Assembly (NCBI GenBank): GCA_033065855.1
Contig: JAVXUO010002352.1
Span: forward strand, 245,458-309,457
Source: Escallonia rubra
Lineage: Eukaryota > Streptophyta > Magnoliopsida > Escalloniales > Escalloniaceae
Direction of reading: 5' to 3'
DNA: 64,000 nucleotides
The position numbers and the translations under genes are program-made. Position 1 is the stretch's first letter. Each line of letters begins with the position of its first letter. This document shows, one piece after another, positions 1 to 11,600 of the stretch. The notes beneath the pieces were generated by a model that worked only from the letters and a program-made list of their open reading frames with translations, searched no databases and was not told the origin of the DNA.

Positions 1-1594
1 AATTTCTTGCTCACTTTCGTTGTGAGTGTAGTTGTGTCCTCTTGTGTGTAGTTCATCAGTCTTGCAATCTCTTGTATCAACACGTTCACGCCATGTAACT
101 TTAACCTAGGATCTAAACAAGTAGCCACATCAAAAATAATAGGCAATTTCTTCCAATATTTATTAATTTTTTTATCCATCTCTTCTACTATTTGTTGAAA
201 GGGTCCTATATATCTCCATTTTGTTAACATTGTAGCCATCTTGAGGATTTCTATTATAGCGATAGAAGAGGTGGGATAGTACGTACCAGACAATAAGTTG
301 GTAGACGTGTAATATATCTCCAAAAATTCAGATAGGTACGTAGCCATCTGTCATTCCTCCTGAGTTGGCAAGCCGACTGGGAACGAGGTTAGTAGATAAT
401 GCGTATAGACTTCTTTTTATGCCAGAATATGTAAAAGCATATGGTATGTAGAGTTCCACCTGTGGGCCACATCTGTAAGTGGTCTCCTGCGAGGCATATT
501 ATAATGAACACACAATGTTTTAAGTTGTTGTGTTCTCGGACCTGAACTATTAACATACGCTGTCATACCCCTCATTTTGAGAAGAATGTCTCCTGCAGCA
601 GCTAAACCATCTTGAACAATTAAATTAATAATGTGACAAACACAGCGAACATGAAATAATTCACCATCAAGTACAGGTTGAAGGGTGTCCTTTAAAGCTG
701 CAACATCAGCTTTATTATTAGAAGCATTATCAAAACTAACACTCATAATCTTATTCTTTAATTTAAATGTGGTACATGCATTAATTATAATATTAGCTAC
801 ATTATTTGCATCATGTGGAAAAGGAAATAGTTCGAATATGATGATTATTTTGTTCATAACCCAATCAACATCAATCCACTGGGCCGTCACACAAGCATAA
901 CTACCAAAAGTAAACATAAATTGTCAAATATCATTAGTAAGACTAACTCTACAGTCAAAATGATTGAAATAATCAATCAAGCGTGCTTTAACAGCATAAT
1001 ACTGCCGGAGTGCATCGGATCTAGTGGTGTTTCGTGTCACCTTTTTGTACAAAGGTTGCACGTAGGTGTTCATATATCTAGAGTGCTTAGGATTATCGGC
1101 AAAACTAAAGACTTGTTCATTATGAATAACAAACTCAGGGAGACCGTCTCTTTGTTCTCGCTGATTATAAACAAATAACTTACCGTCAAAAGATAACTGC
1201 ATTAAGCTAGGTTCAACGTGGCCGCTTCGAGGTGCACATAAGGTAATGTCTGTTAAGATGTCAATTACCACAACCAGTGGTAAATAATTTAGCACAGTAC
1301 TTACATCGAGCTTTTCGGGCGTCGTCCACCGTAATTTCATCAAAATAATTCCAACACTTAGCTTTTTCTTTTCACCTTTTGGACTTCTGGCTGACTACCG
1401 GAAGTATTACTCGACCCTTCTGCATCATGATCGCTCATCAGGTTAACATCATGCCTCGGAGTAGTAGCTTCGCCAACCGAGTTGCGTCCTTGACTATAAT
1501 GCGAGGGGTCTTGTGAAGGCGTGTAATCAACATCTAGAATGATTTGATTAAACTCCCAATTGGCTTGGGTATTTATCATATTACATGTACTCAT
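1..1594 (-). pseudogene. hAT (RICESLEEPER/BED-type) transposase, decayed
   Basis: Read on minus, an acidic N-terminal stretch (1594-1360) leads by a one-base frameshift in an A-run into a BED zinc finger. The finger starts KCWNYFDEI and continues with C-x2-C (CKYC) and an H-x3-H...C half (HLNRHYLMC), with a TGA inside. After a second frameshift near 1210 come the central segments DCRVSLTNDI, WIDVDWVMNK and the RNase-H-like region with VSFDNASNN, CVCHIINL and RWNSTYHML. A later part reads KYWKKLP and CLDPRLKL (about 172-80). In-frame stops sit at 926-924, 419-417 and about 359; the first and third fall where hAT proteins usually carry Trp. The dimerisation domain would lie off the left edge. 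It is non-functional as it stands. Confidence 0.85.
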
Positions 1595-2394
1595 TTGTCC
1601 AGGAACGAATGTTTTGGTGCTGATTGGATTTCTGTTTGTGATGACTGTGGTGGTGCAGCTTGTGCTGGTGGTGGTGTTTGTGATGATGATGATGTTTTTC
1701 GTGATGATGATCCACGCTTCAATTTCTTCAGTAATCCAGCCATATTTGACGCTAAACTTTTTTACTAGATTGGAAAATAAAACTAGTAATAGTAAACTAA
1801 ATGCAGGAATAAAAGCAGTAATTACTAATCAGAAATAACAATTAAAAAAATTAAAGAGTAACTGACGAATAAGAGTAATTAGTAACTCAAAATTGGAGAG
1901 AGTTAGTAACTAAAAAGAATTTGGTAATAGTAATTAATAAATAAGAATGCACTAATTACTAATTAGTAAACAAAAGAAGTAGAGAGTAACAAATGAATAA
2001 AAGAAGTAGTTAGTAATTAGAATATAGGAAGAGTAGTAATTAGTAAACGAGAGTAGTAATTAGCAAGAGTACTAATTAGTGAATAGTAATTAGCAAGAGT
2101 AGTAGTTGGAAAATAGTAGCAAAGCTTGTAGAAATGTAGAATGTTTAGATAAGAGAGAGTAAGAAGATTGGTGTGAAAAATTAGAAAGAAATGGTGTGAA
2201 TTTATAAATTTTTGAAAGTTCACAAAAGACCAAAATGCCCCTTAAAACTATCTGTTTATAGTTGTTGGGGAGGGTAAGAGTGTAAAAAACCTTAAAAGAA
2301 TTGAAAAAATTAAGTTGGACCAAAATACCTCCCAAACTAGCCGTTATATTGTTGTTGGGGGGGGGTAAAAGTGGAATTTAGAGAAATAGTGGGG

Positions 2395-2762
2395 AATATG
2401 GCCGTTGGGGGGGAAAAGAGGGGAAATTTGATTTGAAATTCGTGGGGCCAGCCCACTTTAGGGCCAGAAAAGGGCAAAAAAAAAGGCCTAAAAATGGGCC
2501 AGAAAAAGGGCCAAAATTCGGGTCGAACCCTGGCCAGCCCTAAAAACCGGGTCAGGGCCTAAAAATGGGCCGATTTCGGGCCAGCCTATTTTTTAGGGCC
2601 TGACCGGGGCTTTTTAGGGCCAGGCCGGGCCTGGCTAATTTGTTGAAAATATGTGGCCTGGTCTAGAGCCCTAAAGTAGCGGGCCGTCACTTTTCACGTG
2701 GAGGGTCGGGCCAACCCGGGCCAAAAACAGGTCAGGTCGGGCCAGCCCGCGGGCCGCCCTTT
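2395..2762. repeat. GGGCC-rich subterminal repeat block of the hAT element
   Basis: About 370 bp are dominated by GGGCC, GGCCAG and CGGGCC motifs in both orientations. Clustered short motifs like these near the end of a hAT element are typical transposase-binding subterminal repeats. That role is inferred from position and composition. Confidence 0.55.
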
Positions 2763-2764
2763 CC

Positions 2765-2967
2765 TTTAAGTCTTGACTTAATATTACCATCTACAATCCC
2801 TTGTGGCCTAACATTGCACGTAATATCAAACCAAGTACATTTCAATGTCACCGAGCTGGTTTTGCTACCCAGATTTGTTAGTTTAACAATCTCATCAAGC
2901 TCAAGCTCAAGCTCTCTATAAAGATCTAGGCAATATTCGCCATTTAGCAAGCCTCCACTATTTCGGG
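2765..2967 (-). pseudogene. CACTA (En/Spm) transposase fragment, DUF4216 region
   Basis: The minus strand reads ARNSGGLLNGEYCLDLYREL, then DEIVKL, VTLKCTWFDITCNV and GIVDGNIKSRLK. This fits the DUF4216 part of CACTA TNP2-type proteins (NSG..., YG.L.EI..., V.LFKC.WFD). The same family occurs at 16.1-16.7 kb on plus, where NYLLLFKYTCFDIT and GIVDINIKSRL can be read. The fragment is bounded by a hAT end on the left and a different hAT end on the right (2968), so it is an island left by later insertions. Confidence 0.7.
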
Positions 2968-3453
2968 CAGGGACGGATAATCCATGTGACCAAAGTGGGC
3001 CGCAACACGCCACTGACTTTTGGGGATTTTTTTAAATAATGGGTAATTATATTAAAAATTATTATAGAAAAAAACCACTATTTGTTTAAATTCTTATAGT
3101 ATATGTTCACTTATACTCCATCCGTCCCTAAAAACTGATCATATTTCCTTTTTGGGCCATCCCACAAAAATTGATCACTTCCAAATTAAGAAAGATTCTG
3201 CAGGTATTTTTACCTATTTACCCTTTTTATACTTTTTTTTTATTCTATTTCGCTCACCACATTTAATTCTCTATCAACTCATTTTCTCTCTCCTGATCCA
3301 CTACTTTACACTTTTTATTCTATTTTTCTCTCCACATTTAACACTCTACCAACCAATTTTCTCTCTCATGGCCCACTCTCTTCCCTCCTCTCTCTAAAGG
3401 GTAAAATGAGAAAGACACACAATACATAACATAAATCCTTAATATACGTGCAA

Positions 3454-6286
3454 TATAACACCTCGATATTTTTAACGATTTGATTTAAAAAAAAAATTGG
3501 CGACGAATTTTTCTTTCAGTTAGCGTTGATATTTTTATTTAGTAACTTTTGGCGACACTTAATAGAGCGGGTTATCTAACAAATCCATTAAATTCTTTTA
3601 GTACTCGGAGCTTTTGGCGATCAAAAAGAAGAAAAAGAAAATCCGCGTAACGTTTAAGCTAACTAACGAAACTTGTGGGAGTTTTTGGTAGTTTGTCTTT
3701 TAGGGCTCTATATATAACCTTGCATTGTCCAAGGTAGCCGTCAATACCCTTTGTTCTCATCTGTCAATACAATCGAGAGAAAGGGAGAGACACCGGGCGT
3801 GAGGAAGGATTGGGACAAAGAGATTACCGGAAATCGACAGACATTTTCGGTAAGCTTACTTTGAAATCTCAATTTTCATGTGATTATGTGAATATATATG
3901 TTACGGGTAGGTGTTAATGGGTCTCTGATAGATGTAATATCTATGTATATATTTGTGGGATGATGAACAACCATGGGAGGGCTGCGATCATGGACGTACA
4001 CGGGTTGTTGACGTAGCAGGTTGCTGCCTTGCGTGGGAGTGTAGGTGTGCGTCGGTGAGAGAGAAACGAACAGGGGAAGAAGAAGGGATGGAGCAGACCC
4101 ACTGCCGCACGGCAGTGGGCATGGTGGCCGAGTATGGTGTATGTATTAGTTTGTATATATGAGTGGTTAGAAATGGGTTGGATTAATGATGTATAACTGT
4201 GAGTGTGTGCAGCCATGAGGGGTGAGTTTGGGTAGCCATGGCTGTGTGGCAGTGTGTGTTTGAGTGTGCCGTGAATGTGTGTGAGAAGTGTGTTCGTGGA
4301 ATGCAAAATGGGGGTAGGACAGCCTGCTGCTACTGCTATGTATGTGCGTGTGATATGTGTGTATATAGTGTGTAATTATAGGTGAAATTAGTGCATAAGT
4401 GTGTGTACCTGTGTAGTGTGTGGTGAGTTAGCGATGAGGTAGTGTGAGTGGTGTGTTCTGTGTGGTTAAACAGTGAACCGTGAAGTATAAAGAGGAAGAA
4501 GAAGACAGGTGAACAGTAGTGGGTCTGTGCAGTAGAGTGGTACACTGTGTTTGCACAGTTGTACCTCGTGGCTGTTGGTATTGTACGATTGTCCAAAAAT
4601 TCTGAAACTTTACAGGATGATTCTTAGTACAATATTATAATTTCTGTGAAAATTTCATAATTTTCTGATATTGTATGTATTTATTATAATTTCTGCAATT
4701 TCAGAATTATACAAATCTTTTGGAGCCCTTAAACCCTGAAATTGTTCTGGGAAAAATTATAGTAATGTTTTTATAGTATAAGAAAGACTCAGTAAAATTT
4801 TGATAATTTTTGGAGTTGATTTAATATAATTTTTTCCATATCGCATTGAGTTTAGCAAAACGAAAAATAATAATAATATAAAGAAATAGTTTTAGTGCCT
4901 TTTAAATCCTGATTTTTATTTCTATAATTTTTATACATATATTAAGGCTTGTATAAAAATTATGAGTCCTTATTTCCAGCTAGAAGCAATTATGGAAATT
5001 TATTGTTTTTTTTAGTGTATTTGAGGAAATTATATTTAATTCAAAAATAATCAAAAATTATAATTTTTCTCTATATGCTGTATTAAGCTATAAAGAATGT
5101 TTAATGGAAATTGTAAACATTTATGGGGTATTTCGAAGCCTAGTGGGGCGTACAGTGTTTTCGGCTAGGTTGGCCGTGCGCGGGAACCGTTTTGAGTTGC
5201 GTCATTCTGGGGTTAGAAGTGAGCGCCGTGTGGGTAGTTGATAATAGGGGTTATAGTATAGTAGTGTAGATTATTTTTCTAATAAATTAATTTGCCAATT
5301 TAGGTTAATTCAACGACTTTTGGATTGATGTCAATAAACATTGCATAGTGTGGATCTAGGTAAGGGATTTCTATCCGAAACCCAATTCATCAAATTGTCT
5401 TCGTATATGTTTTTTCTGAATTGTTATCAATTTTTCTTTGGCATCTGTTATAATTGTTATGCGTACGCATCGTTTGCCTTTAAATACCATGTTTTGAGCC
5501 TTACACGGTTATTGGACATTCCATTCGATGCTCACTATTTCTTACTCGTTGAGTATCGATTTATTCATTGTGTTATCAATTATTGCATTATGTACATTGA
5601 CATGAGATTTTGTATTGGTGTGTTTTGGGGGAGTTGGTGTATGTTGGAGGATATTGGTGTGGGCTAGTGCCTTGACGGACTAGCCGGTGTATTGGTGTGG
5701 GCTAGTGCCTTGATGGACTAGCCGGTGGAAAATGTTAATGAGCATCGCCTTTGTGGCTTTGCTAAGTGATTACCCTGCACTGCCTGTGTGGCTTTGCAAT
5801 TGCTCATGTTATTGTATTCGTGATTGTTTGTATCGCATCTGAAAATTCATATTGATGTCTGATCGAACTAGTTATGATTCTTTTTTTTGAAAATCTTGAT
5901 AAATTGCATCTGTAATTGTTTCGTAGTTTCTTCATTTGAGCGACCTTACTGAGCTCTCAAAAGCTCACTCCCCTTTGACTTCCTTTCCGCAGGTGATAAC
6001 TAACAATAGATCGCATTGGGTGTGGAGTAGATCTGAGCCGAGCGAAAGAGAATTTAAGTTTCAGTCTTAGTCTTTAGAACCCCTGCGTGGGTCATCATTG
6101 TTATTTAAAATTGTTAACTTAGACTTGATGTTTCAACTATGGTAGTACGCTAAGCATATTATTTTACTCGATGGTTTAGTTGCTCTGACTGGTGGATGAT
6201 TATAAATTGGTTGAATTGAGGGATCTATTGTCTTAGTGTAAACGATTGAGTGAGTGTTAACGTTCCGAAAATTTCGGGATGTTACA
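3454..6286 (+). mobile_element. Solo LTR of a large retrotransposon (Ty3/gypsy Tekay-like by its ends)
   Basis: The element is flanked by the perfect 5-bp duplication TGCAA (3449-3453 and 6287-6291). It starts TATAACACCTCGATATT (TG mutated to TA) and ends AAATTTCGGGATGTTACA, so its ends form an extended inverted repeat. Inside are a promoter-like TATATATAA near 3710, a possible transcript leader with a GTAAGC donor at 3851, a G/T-rich block (4080-4590), AT-rich sequence, a 38-bp tandem repeat, and a tail with 'ttactgag...gctcactcc...gcaggtgataa' (5946-6001). There is no PBS, polypurine tract or coding region, and one LTR between duplications fits a solo LTR of 2.8 kb. The lineage name is an inference. 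Confidence 0.65.
5653..5727 (+). repeat. Tandem repeat, 38-bp unit, two copies
   Basis: Two adjacent copies of a unit beginning ATTGGTGTGGGCTAGTGCC and ending with GGACTAGCCGGTG. They differ at one C/T position. The pair lies inside the solo LTR. Confidence 0.85.
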
Positions 6287-6635
6287 TGCAAAGTCAAATG
6301 GATCGCTTTTTAAGGGACGGAGGGAGTATATGACTATTATACTCATACAATTAATAATCACATTTGTAATACATCTATAGAGTAAGAGTTAAGTTTCTTT
6401 TATGCAAGATTAGTAAATTTTCTTTTTTGTCTTCTTACCAAGTTAATAAATCGTTATGAATAGTACAATGGTATGATTAGTAGTCAAATCAATCAATCTA
6501 TTTTGCATTTAACGTATTCATTAGTGACGCTAATTATAATTTTTTTTATTTTTCATGTTTTATGTAAATTTGAACTTTCTGAACTCTTTTATGTTTGTTT
6601 TTTTTTTTATTATAACATATATTTTTTAATTTTCA

Positions 6636-7810
6636 TGTATTATGATGCCAAAAAGATGATGATAAAACTTGGCTGAGTTATGAGAGGATGGATGCTTGCA
6701 TAATGATAGTGTATTATTTTGGAAAAAGAATAAGAATTTAACAAAGTGTCCAATCCGTGACCATCCTAGGTGCAAGCCAGACAAAGGGAAAAAGAAAAAC
6801 TAGCATGGAAGGTATTGCTATAGTTTCCGATTATGCCAAGGCTTTAGAGGATGTACTACTCCTTTAACACGGCTGAACATGTAATGGCTTATAGTGACAC
6901 TCGTAGCAAGGACAGTGATTTGATGACACACCCTGCTTATGGAGAGGCTTGGAAGGACTTTGACCATAAGCATCCAGCCTTTATTCAGGAAGTTCGAAAT
7001 GTAAGACTTGATTTGACAACAGATGGGTTTAATCCTTTCGGACAGTCAAGGATGTGCTTCTCCACATGGCCTGTTATTTTTATTTTTATCCAGTATAACC
7101 CACTCCCCCCCCCCCCCCAGTTAGAATGTGCAGGAATAAGCCTTATATATTTTTTTTGTTGCTTATTCTAGGACTGAACAGTCCTGCTAAGGATGTAGAT
7201 GTGTATTTAAGGCCGTTGATTGTAAGCTCAAAGTACTATATGATTGTGGATTTGAAACCTATGATGCATCTCAAACAAAACTTGCGTTGACGTGGATATA
7301 CACGATTTCCTGCCTTGCGAATGATGTATAGCTGGAGCATACATGGAAAGTTAGTATGTCAAGCTTATATGGGCGTGAACCCCCGTTTGACGCTAAAGCA
7401 CGGAAAAAAAAGCTTCGTGGTTCAGATGTCATGTGTAAGTTGTTGCCACCATATCATTAGTGTTGTAGGCAGAAGGATAAATTTGACGAGAAAATACGGC
7501 GTGAGGTTGTCACACTGCACTATCCATCTAGTGATGAATTTGTATCAAACCTATATGAACTTGATGCTAACATACTATATGGAAAAGGAGCAAAAAAGCA
7601 TAAAATTTTTGGATATGGAAAAGGAGCAAAAAAGCATAAAATTTTTGGATATGGAAAGAACAAAATTGAAGAAATTTTTTTTTTTTTTTTTTGGAGTTAA
7701 GTTATTGGAGGACACTTACTAATTGAAATCATATGGATGTCATGCACATTAAGAATAATGTTTTTGATAGTATGTTCATAAAAATAAAGATATATTGGCA
7801 TACTAAATAA
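6636..7810 (+). pseudogene. CACTA transposase TNP2, transposase_21 region
   Basis: The plus strand reads YDAKKMMIKLG, then after frameshifts NDSVLFWKKNKNLTKCPI, then MYYSFNTAEHVMAYSDTR, HPAYGEAWKDFDHKHPAF, VRNVRLDLTTDGFNPFG, FSTWPV, SPAKDVDVYLRPLI, and finally MDVMHIKNNVFDSMF near 7733. This is the order seen in plant En/Spm TNP2 proteins. Several frameshifts, stops and a C14 run (7105-7118) break it. The downstream DUF4218 region should follow on the same strand, but here it lies on the opposite strand. Confidence 0.85.
7577..7654 (+). repeat. 36-bp tandem duplication inside the CACTA transposase
   Basis: The unit starting ATATGGAAAAGGAGC and ending AAATTTTTGG occurs twice with period 36 (from 7577 and 7613), followed by the start of a third copy at 7649. 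The period is a multiple of three, so it adds 12 residues (KGAKKHKIFGYG-like) without shifting the frame. Confidence 0.9.
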
Positions 7811-7819
7811 TCGCATCAC

Positions 7820-8188
7820 TATATACTATGGTGTGGCTTCACATTTACACATTTTTTTGAACCATTCAACAAATTGCTTCAATAAAATTCAAGTCCTGCG
7901 GGATCAGGGATTTAAGATTTCCCCCGTCGAGCTCACTACAAATCAATATAAGCGCACCTAAACCATCACTAATTTTAAGTGTTTACAATAACTTTACTCA
8001 AGAAAAGATAAAACTTCTTCACAATTTACAAGGGCGTTTGCTGTGGCAGCTCTATACTCTTTATCCTTTAGCTACCAAGTATACGTTAGTTCGAATGGAC
8101 TACATGGATGTTTGATTATTGATAAATGTCCTTCTAAATTTTGTGTTGGCTTCAGTCTCATGTCGACCTTGTTGATTTAACTTTTTAT
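7820..8188 (-). pseudogene. CACTA transposase, distal DUF4218 part (inverted segment)
   Basis: Read on minus, this continues the fragment at 15524-16075 after removal of the copia element: DIDKKLNQQGRHETEANTKF runs across the junction. It is followed by KDKEYRAATANALVNCEEVL and QFVEWFKKMC, which fit the stretch after DUF4218 in TNP2 proteins (the ...VLFNCDEV...WF pattern). Stops and frameshifts are present. It is in the opposite orientation to the TNP2 N-terminal part just to its left. Confidence 0.7.
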
Positions 8189-8304
8189 TGTGATAATGTG
8201 TCTTGGATAAAAAAACCTGGAATGTGTAGGAGTCTCACATCGGTTATTCAGAGAAGGTTACAACTTAGTCATATGTATATAAGTTTTGTCCCACATTGGT
8301 TATA

Positions 8305-8373
<69 letters not shown>

Positions 8374-8595
8374 ATTGTGTTTTAAGGACAAGAGAGAAGA
8401 GTCGTTCTTTGAGAGGGTTTATTGAGAGAGACTGAGATCTGTAATCTCCAGTGGCAAACATAGTGAAATCACTGCTACTACTGTGGAGTAGGCTTTTCGC
8501 CAAACCACGTAAATCTTGTGTGCCTCTATTTTATGTTATTGTTTTTCAATTTTCTTCTTTATTGATTGGTGCGGAATCTAGTATATCCTTTAACA
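8189..8595 (+). repeat. 5' LTR of the first copia element
   Basis: It begins TGTGATAATGTGTC and ends ATCCTTTAACA, and matches the 3' LTR over most of its length. The middle differs: this copy carries a (TA)n run where the other has about 30 bp of unique sequence plus (GT)12. Confidence 0.92.
8307..8367. repeat. (TA)n microsatellite in the 5' LTR
   Basis: About 30 TA units. The long isoleucine/tyrosine reading frames here are products of the repeat, not genes. Confidence 0.95.
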
Positions 8596-8597
8596 AG

Positions 8598-8608
8598 TGG
8601 TATCAGAG
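8598..8608 (+). other. Primer binding site, initiator-Met tRNA type
   Basis: TGGTATCAGAG begins two bases after the 5' LTR end (8595). It is the standard sequence complementary to the 3' end of initiator methionine tRNA, used by many plant copia elements. Confidence 0.85.
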
Positions 8609-8641
8609 TTAAGGTTCACGGTAGATTGAAAGCACCTTGCA

Positions 8642-11600
8642 ATGGTGCCAAATACTTCGACGAAGTATGATTTGGAGAAGTTTGATGGATCAAACGATTT
8701 CAGTTTATGGAGGATGAAGATGTGTGTTGTTCTAATTCAGCAAGGGTTGTTGAAAGTGTTAAAAGGGACAAGGGCTTCCTGACACAATGTCTGCTAATGA
8801 AAAAGAACACAGGTTAGAGAGAGTCCATAGTGCCCTATTGCCGTGTTTAGTCGACAACATGTTGCGAAAGATTTCTCAGGAAACGATGGCGACTGGACTC
8901 ACTATAAGAAAAATAGCCTTTTTCGATGAACTTTTAGCGAAGGATTTCAATTGGTCGCTAAAAGTCACTTTTAGCGACGGATTTGTCCGTGGCTAAAAAT
9001 TCATCGCTAAAAACCTTTACCGATGGATACTTCGTTGGTAAAGATCTTTAATGACGGATTTTTACCGACGGAAAAATTCGTCACTAAATGTATATTTCGT
9101 ACTTTTCTAATTTTTTTTGAATTTTTTATTTTGGAAAATAATTTTTATATTTTACTATAAAGGAAGGAAACCCTAACTTTTGCTTTCATTTCATTTACCC
9201 CACCGTACTTTTCTTTCTCCTCTCCCAATCATATGCCCCTCGATCTCTCACACTGTCGACCGTCGGCCGACCCTCTACGCCGCCTCTCCTCTTCCCTGGC
9301 CGCCTCCCATGCCACCCACACCTGCTACTGCTGCCGCCCGATTGACGCCTCACTACACCGCTGCTAGTCCACCAGATCTACCGTCTACCAAGTAGCAGGT
9401 TCATTATTTTTCTCTCCCTCCCTCGTCATTCAATTTTCTATTGATCCTTTTGTGGGATAACATTCCCATAGATATATGTATTTAATTTGTTGTTTGAATA
9501 TATAAAGGAAATGAATCATGAGGTTCGTAGTACTAAGATTATTATCTGCTTAGAGTGTAGATTATTCCTCCTTTTTATTTGATTCCCCAAGCTTTCAGTT
9601 TATGGGATAATGTTTAAATGTTGGTTATTCTATTGTTCTTCACATAATGAAATTTATTTGATTCTAGACTGTAAACTAGACCATGTCGGGCCAAACAAAA
9701 TCAAAATATTATCAAAATGCAGGAAGGGTTAGGAGAAGGGAGTGGGGGAACCTATCTGAAGTTAGATTTGAGGTAAAGGATTAACGGTGATGGTCTAGCG
9801 GAAGCAATTATGTTGAGGCTGGTTTGTGGCTTTGGCACTTTTGTGGAAGGCTGTGTGGGGTGATGATGCAAGGAAAAGGTGGTATCCTAGTTGTAATTCT
9901 GCCATTTTAGGCAATATGTTGAAGTTGCAACTTAGATATATGTACAGCGGGGTTGATTGCAAAAGGTAGAAGTCTTGGTGCAATGAGTGCAAGCACCTTT
10001 TTGGAAGTGTGCTTTAACATGAATCTTTGGAAGTGTCTATGAACTCTTGGTTTATGATATGTAAGTGGAGCAGCCATATGCGTACTAGAAGTGGATTAAA
10101 ACGTGCAATGGAAGAAGAAAGTGAAAGAGCTGAAGAGCTCTGGTTTCTATATGTTGATAAGCATCGTGAATTAAAGTTTCTACTGGGTGTAATTATGGTT
10201 GCTTCCAATAGAGTGGAGGAGATGATTGGGAATCTACCTTGATAGGCAGAAATGTACACCAAGAACAAAAAAAATGTGTGGTTTGGGGAGGGAAAGGGCA
10301 TGACACGGTATAGAAAGGGAGAGACTAAGCCCAATGGAGCTAGTGGAATGAATAGAAAAACATGAGACTTCATGAGTTGGCTCCTTTTTTTTTCTCATTT
10401 GTGTTGGTTCGGTCTACTAATCTGTAGAGGGTGTGTATGAATAGTAGGGAGAAAATCTTGAGATGTTTTAAACTGTTTATTGTATGACTTATGTTTAGCG
10501 TTTCTACACTTAAAAAATTATATTAAGCTTTACTTTTGTCTCCTATAAGGTACGAAGTGACACTCTTGGGGACGCCGTAGCCCAGATTACTTCCAGGCAA
10601 TTGAGCTCCAACTTAGTCACAGGGAACTAGCACGTGGAGCTATCGGATTTAAGTGCCTGTCTAGGGAGATATTGTGCAGGCTAAGGTTCTGGATTTTTGT
10701 TTTTTTTTTATTTTGTTGAAATTTGTAATTTAGTATTGGGATTTGTACGATGTAATCTATTTTATTCTGTGAATAACTAATATTGGGATTTAGTTGGTGG
10801 TGTATGACTTACGTTTTATTTTTATTGCTTGAAATTTGGTAAAGAAGAATGGTAGCCTAAAGAATAAAATTATCGATATATTTGGTAATTAGGATTATTT
10901 ATCAACGGAAGTAGGCTTGAAATTTTTAAAAACTAATAACAATTTAAAAAATAGCTTTTTTGTTTTTAAAAACCTTGGCGACGAAATTTTGTGGCTAAAA
11001 GTCTGACTCGGTTATTGATTTTATGCAACAAAATTCTCTCACTAAAAGGCCATAATAACGATGGACTTTTAGCGATGGGACATTTGTCGCTAAAAGTCTT
11101 CTTAAATTGAATTTCAAGAAAGAACAGAAAATATGGAAATTACAGAAATTATCCTTAGCGACGGAAATCCGTCGCTAAAAGTAATTCCGTTGGTAAAAAG
11201 TGACTTTTCCTGACGGACCATAAATTCTGTCGCTAATCTTTTAGCAACGGGGTTATTATCAACAGACTTTTAGGGACGGATAGTCCTTTGCTAAAAGCCT
11301 TTTGCGACAAATTATCCACTTTTAGCGACGGGAAATTCTATCACTAAAAGTGAATTTTCTTATAGTGATTGTGGCTGAAATTGGAGAACTTATACATGAA
11401 GAAGTCTCTGACAAATCGCCTAAATTTGAAACAACGACTGTATACTTTTCGAATGAAAGAAGGTACATCAATGAATGATCATCTTGACGAATGTAATAAG
11501 GTAATATTAGACCTACAAAATCTTGATATCAAGATAGAAGATGAGGATAAAGCTTTACTGTTGCTGTGTTTTTTTATCTCCGTCATATGAACATCTTGTT

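Larger units (their letters stand above)
1..2764 (-). mobile_element. hAT-superfamily transposon, 5' part (continues past the left edge)
   Basis: The minus strand encodes a decayed hAT transposase. Its upstream side (1600-2764) is an A-rich leader full of degenerate 'gtaattagta' units, followed by a block of GGGCC motifs of the kind found in hAT subterminal regions. The outer end is placed near 2764, where the GGGCC block stops and unrelated CACTA transposase coding sequence begins. The other terminus lies outside the window, so neither the target duplication nor the full length can be checked. Confidence 0.65.
3116..6326. mobile_element. Stowaway/mariner-like MITE, interrupted by a solo LTR
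   Basis: The left end is CTCCATCCGTCCCTAAAAA and the right end reads TTTTTAAGGGACGGAGGGAG, an imperfect terminal inverted repeat. The element is flanked on both sides by TA (3114-3115 and 6327-6328), the Tc1/mariner target duplication. Without the LTR inside, only about 370 bp remain, a normal MITE size, with no coding potential. It interrupts the hAT element that starts at 2968. Confidence 0.75.
2968..6636. mobile_element. Non-autonomous hAT element, split by a nested MITE plus LTR
   Basis: The left end is CAGGGACGGATAATCC at 2968, a CAGNGGCGGA-type hAT terminus. Its body is 2968-3115 and 6329 to about 6636. Both halves resemble the smaller hAT at 23014-23614: the left half shares 'ttaaataatggg' and 'taaattctta', and the right half shares 'gcaagattagtaa', 'cagtcaaat' and 'catttaacgtattca'. 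No matching right terminus or copy of the left flank (atttcggg) was found near 6636, so the right end looks truncated where the CACTA transposase begins. Confidence 0.55.

Noticed and set aside
8306..8503. Ile/Tyr-rich open frames on both strands
   Set aside because: They are translations of the (TA)n microsatellite in the LTR.
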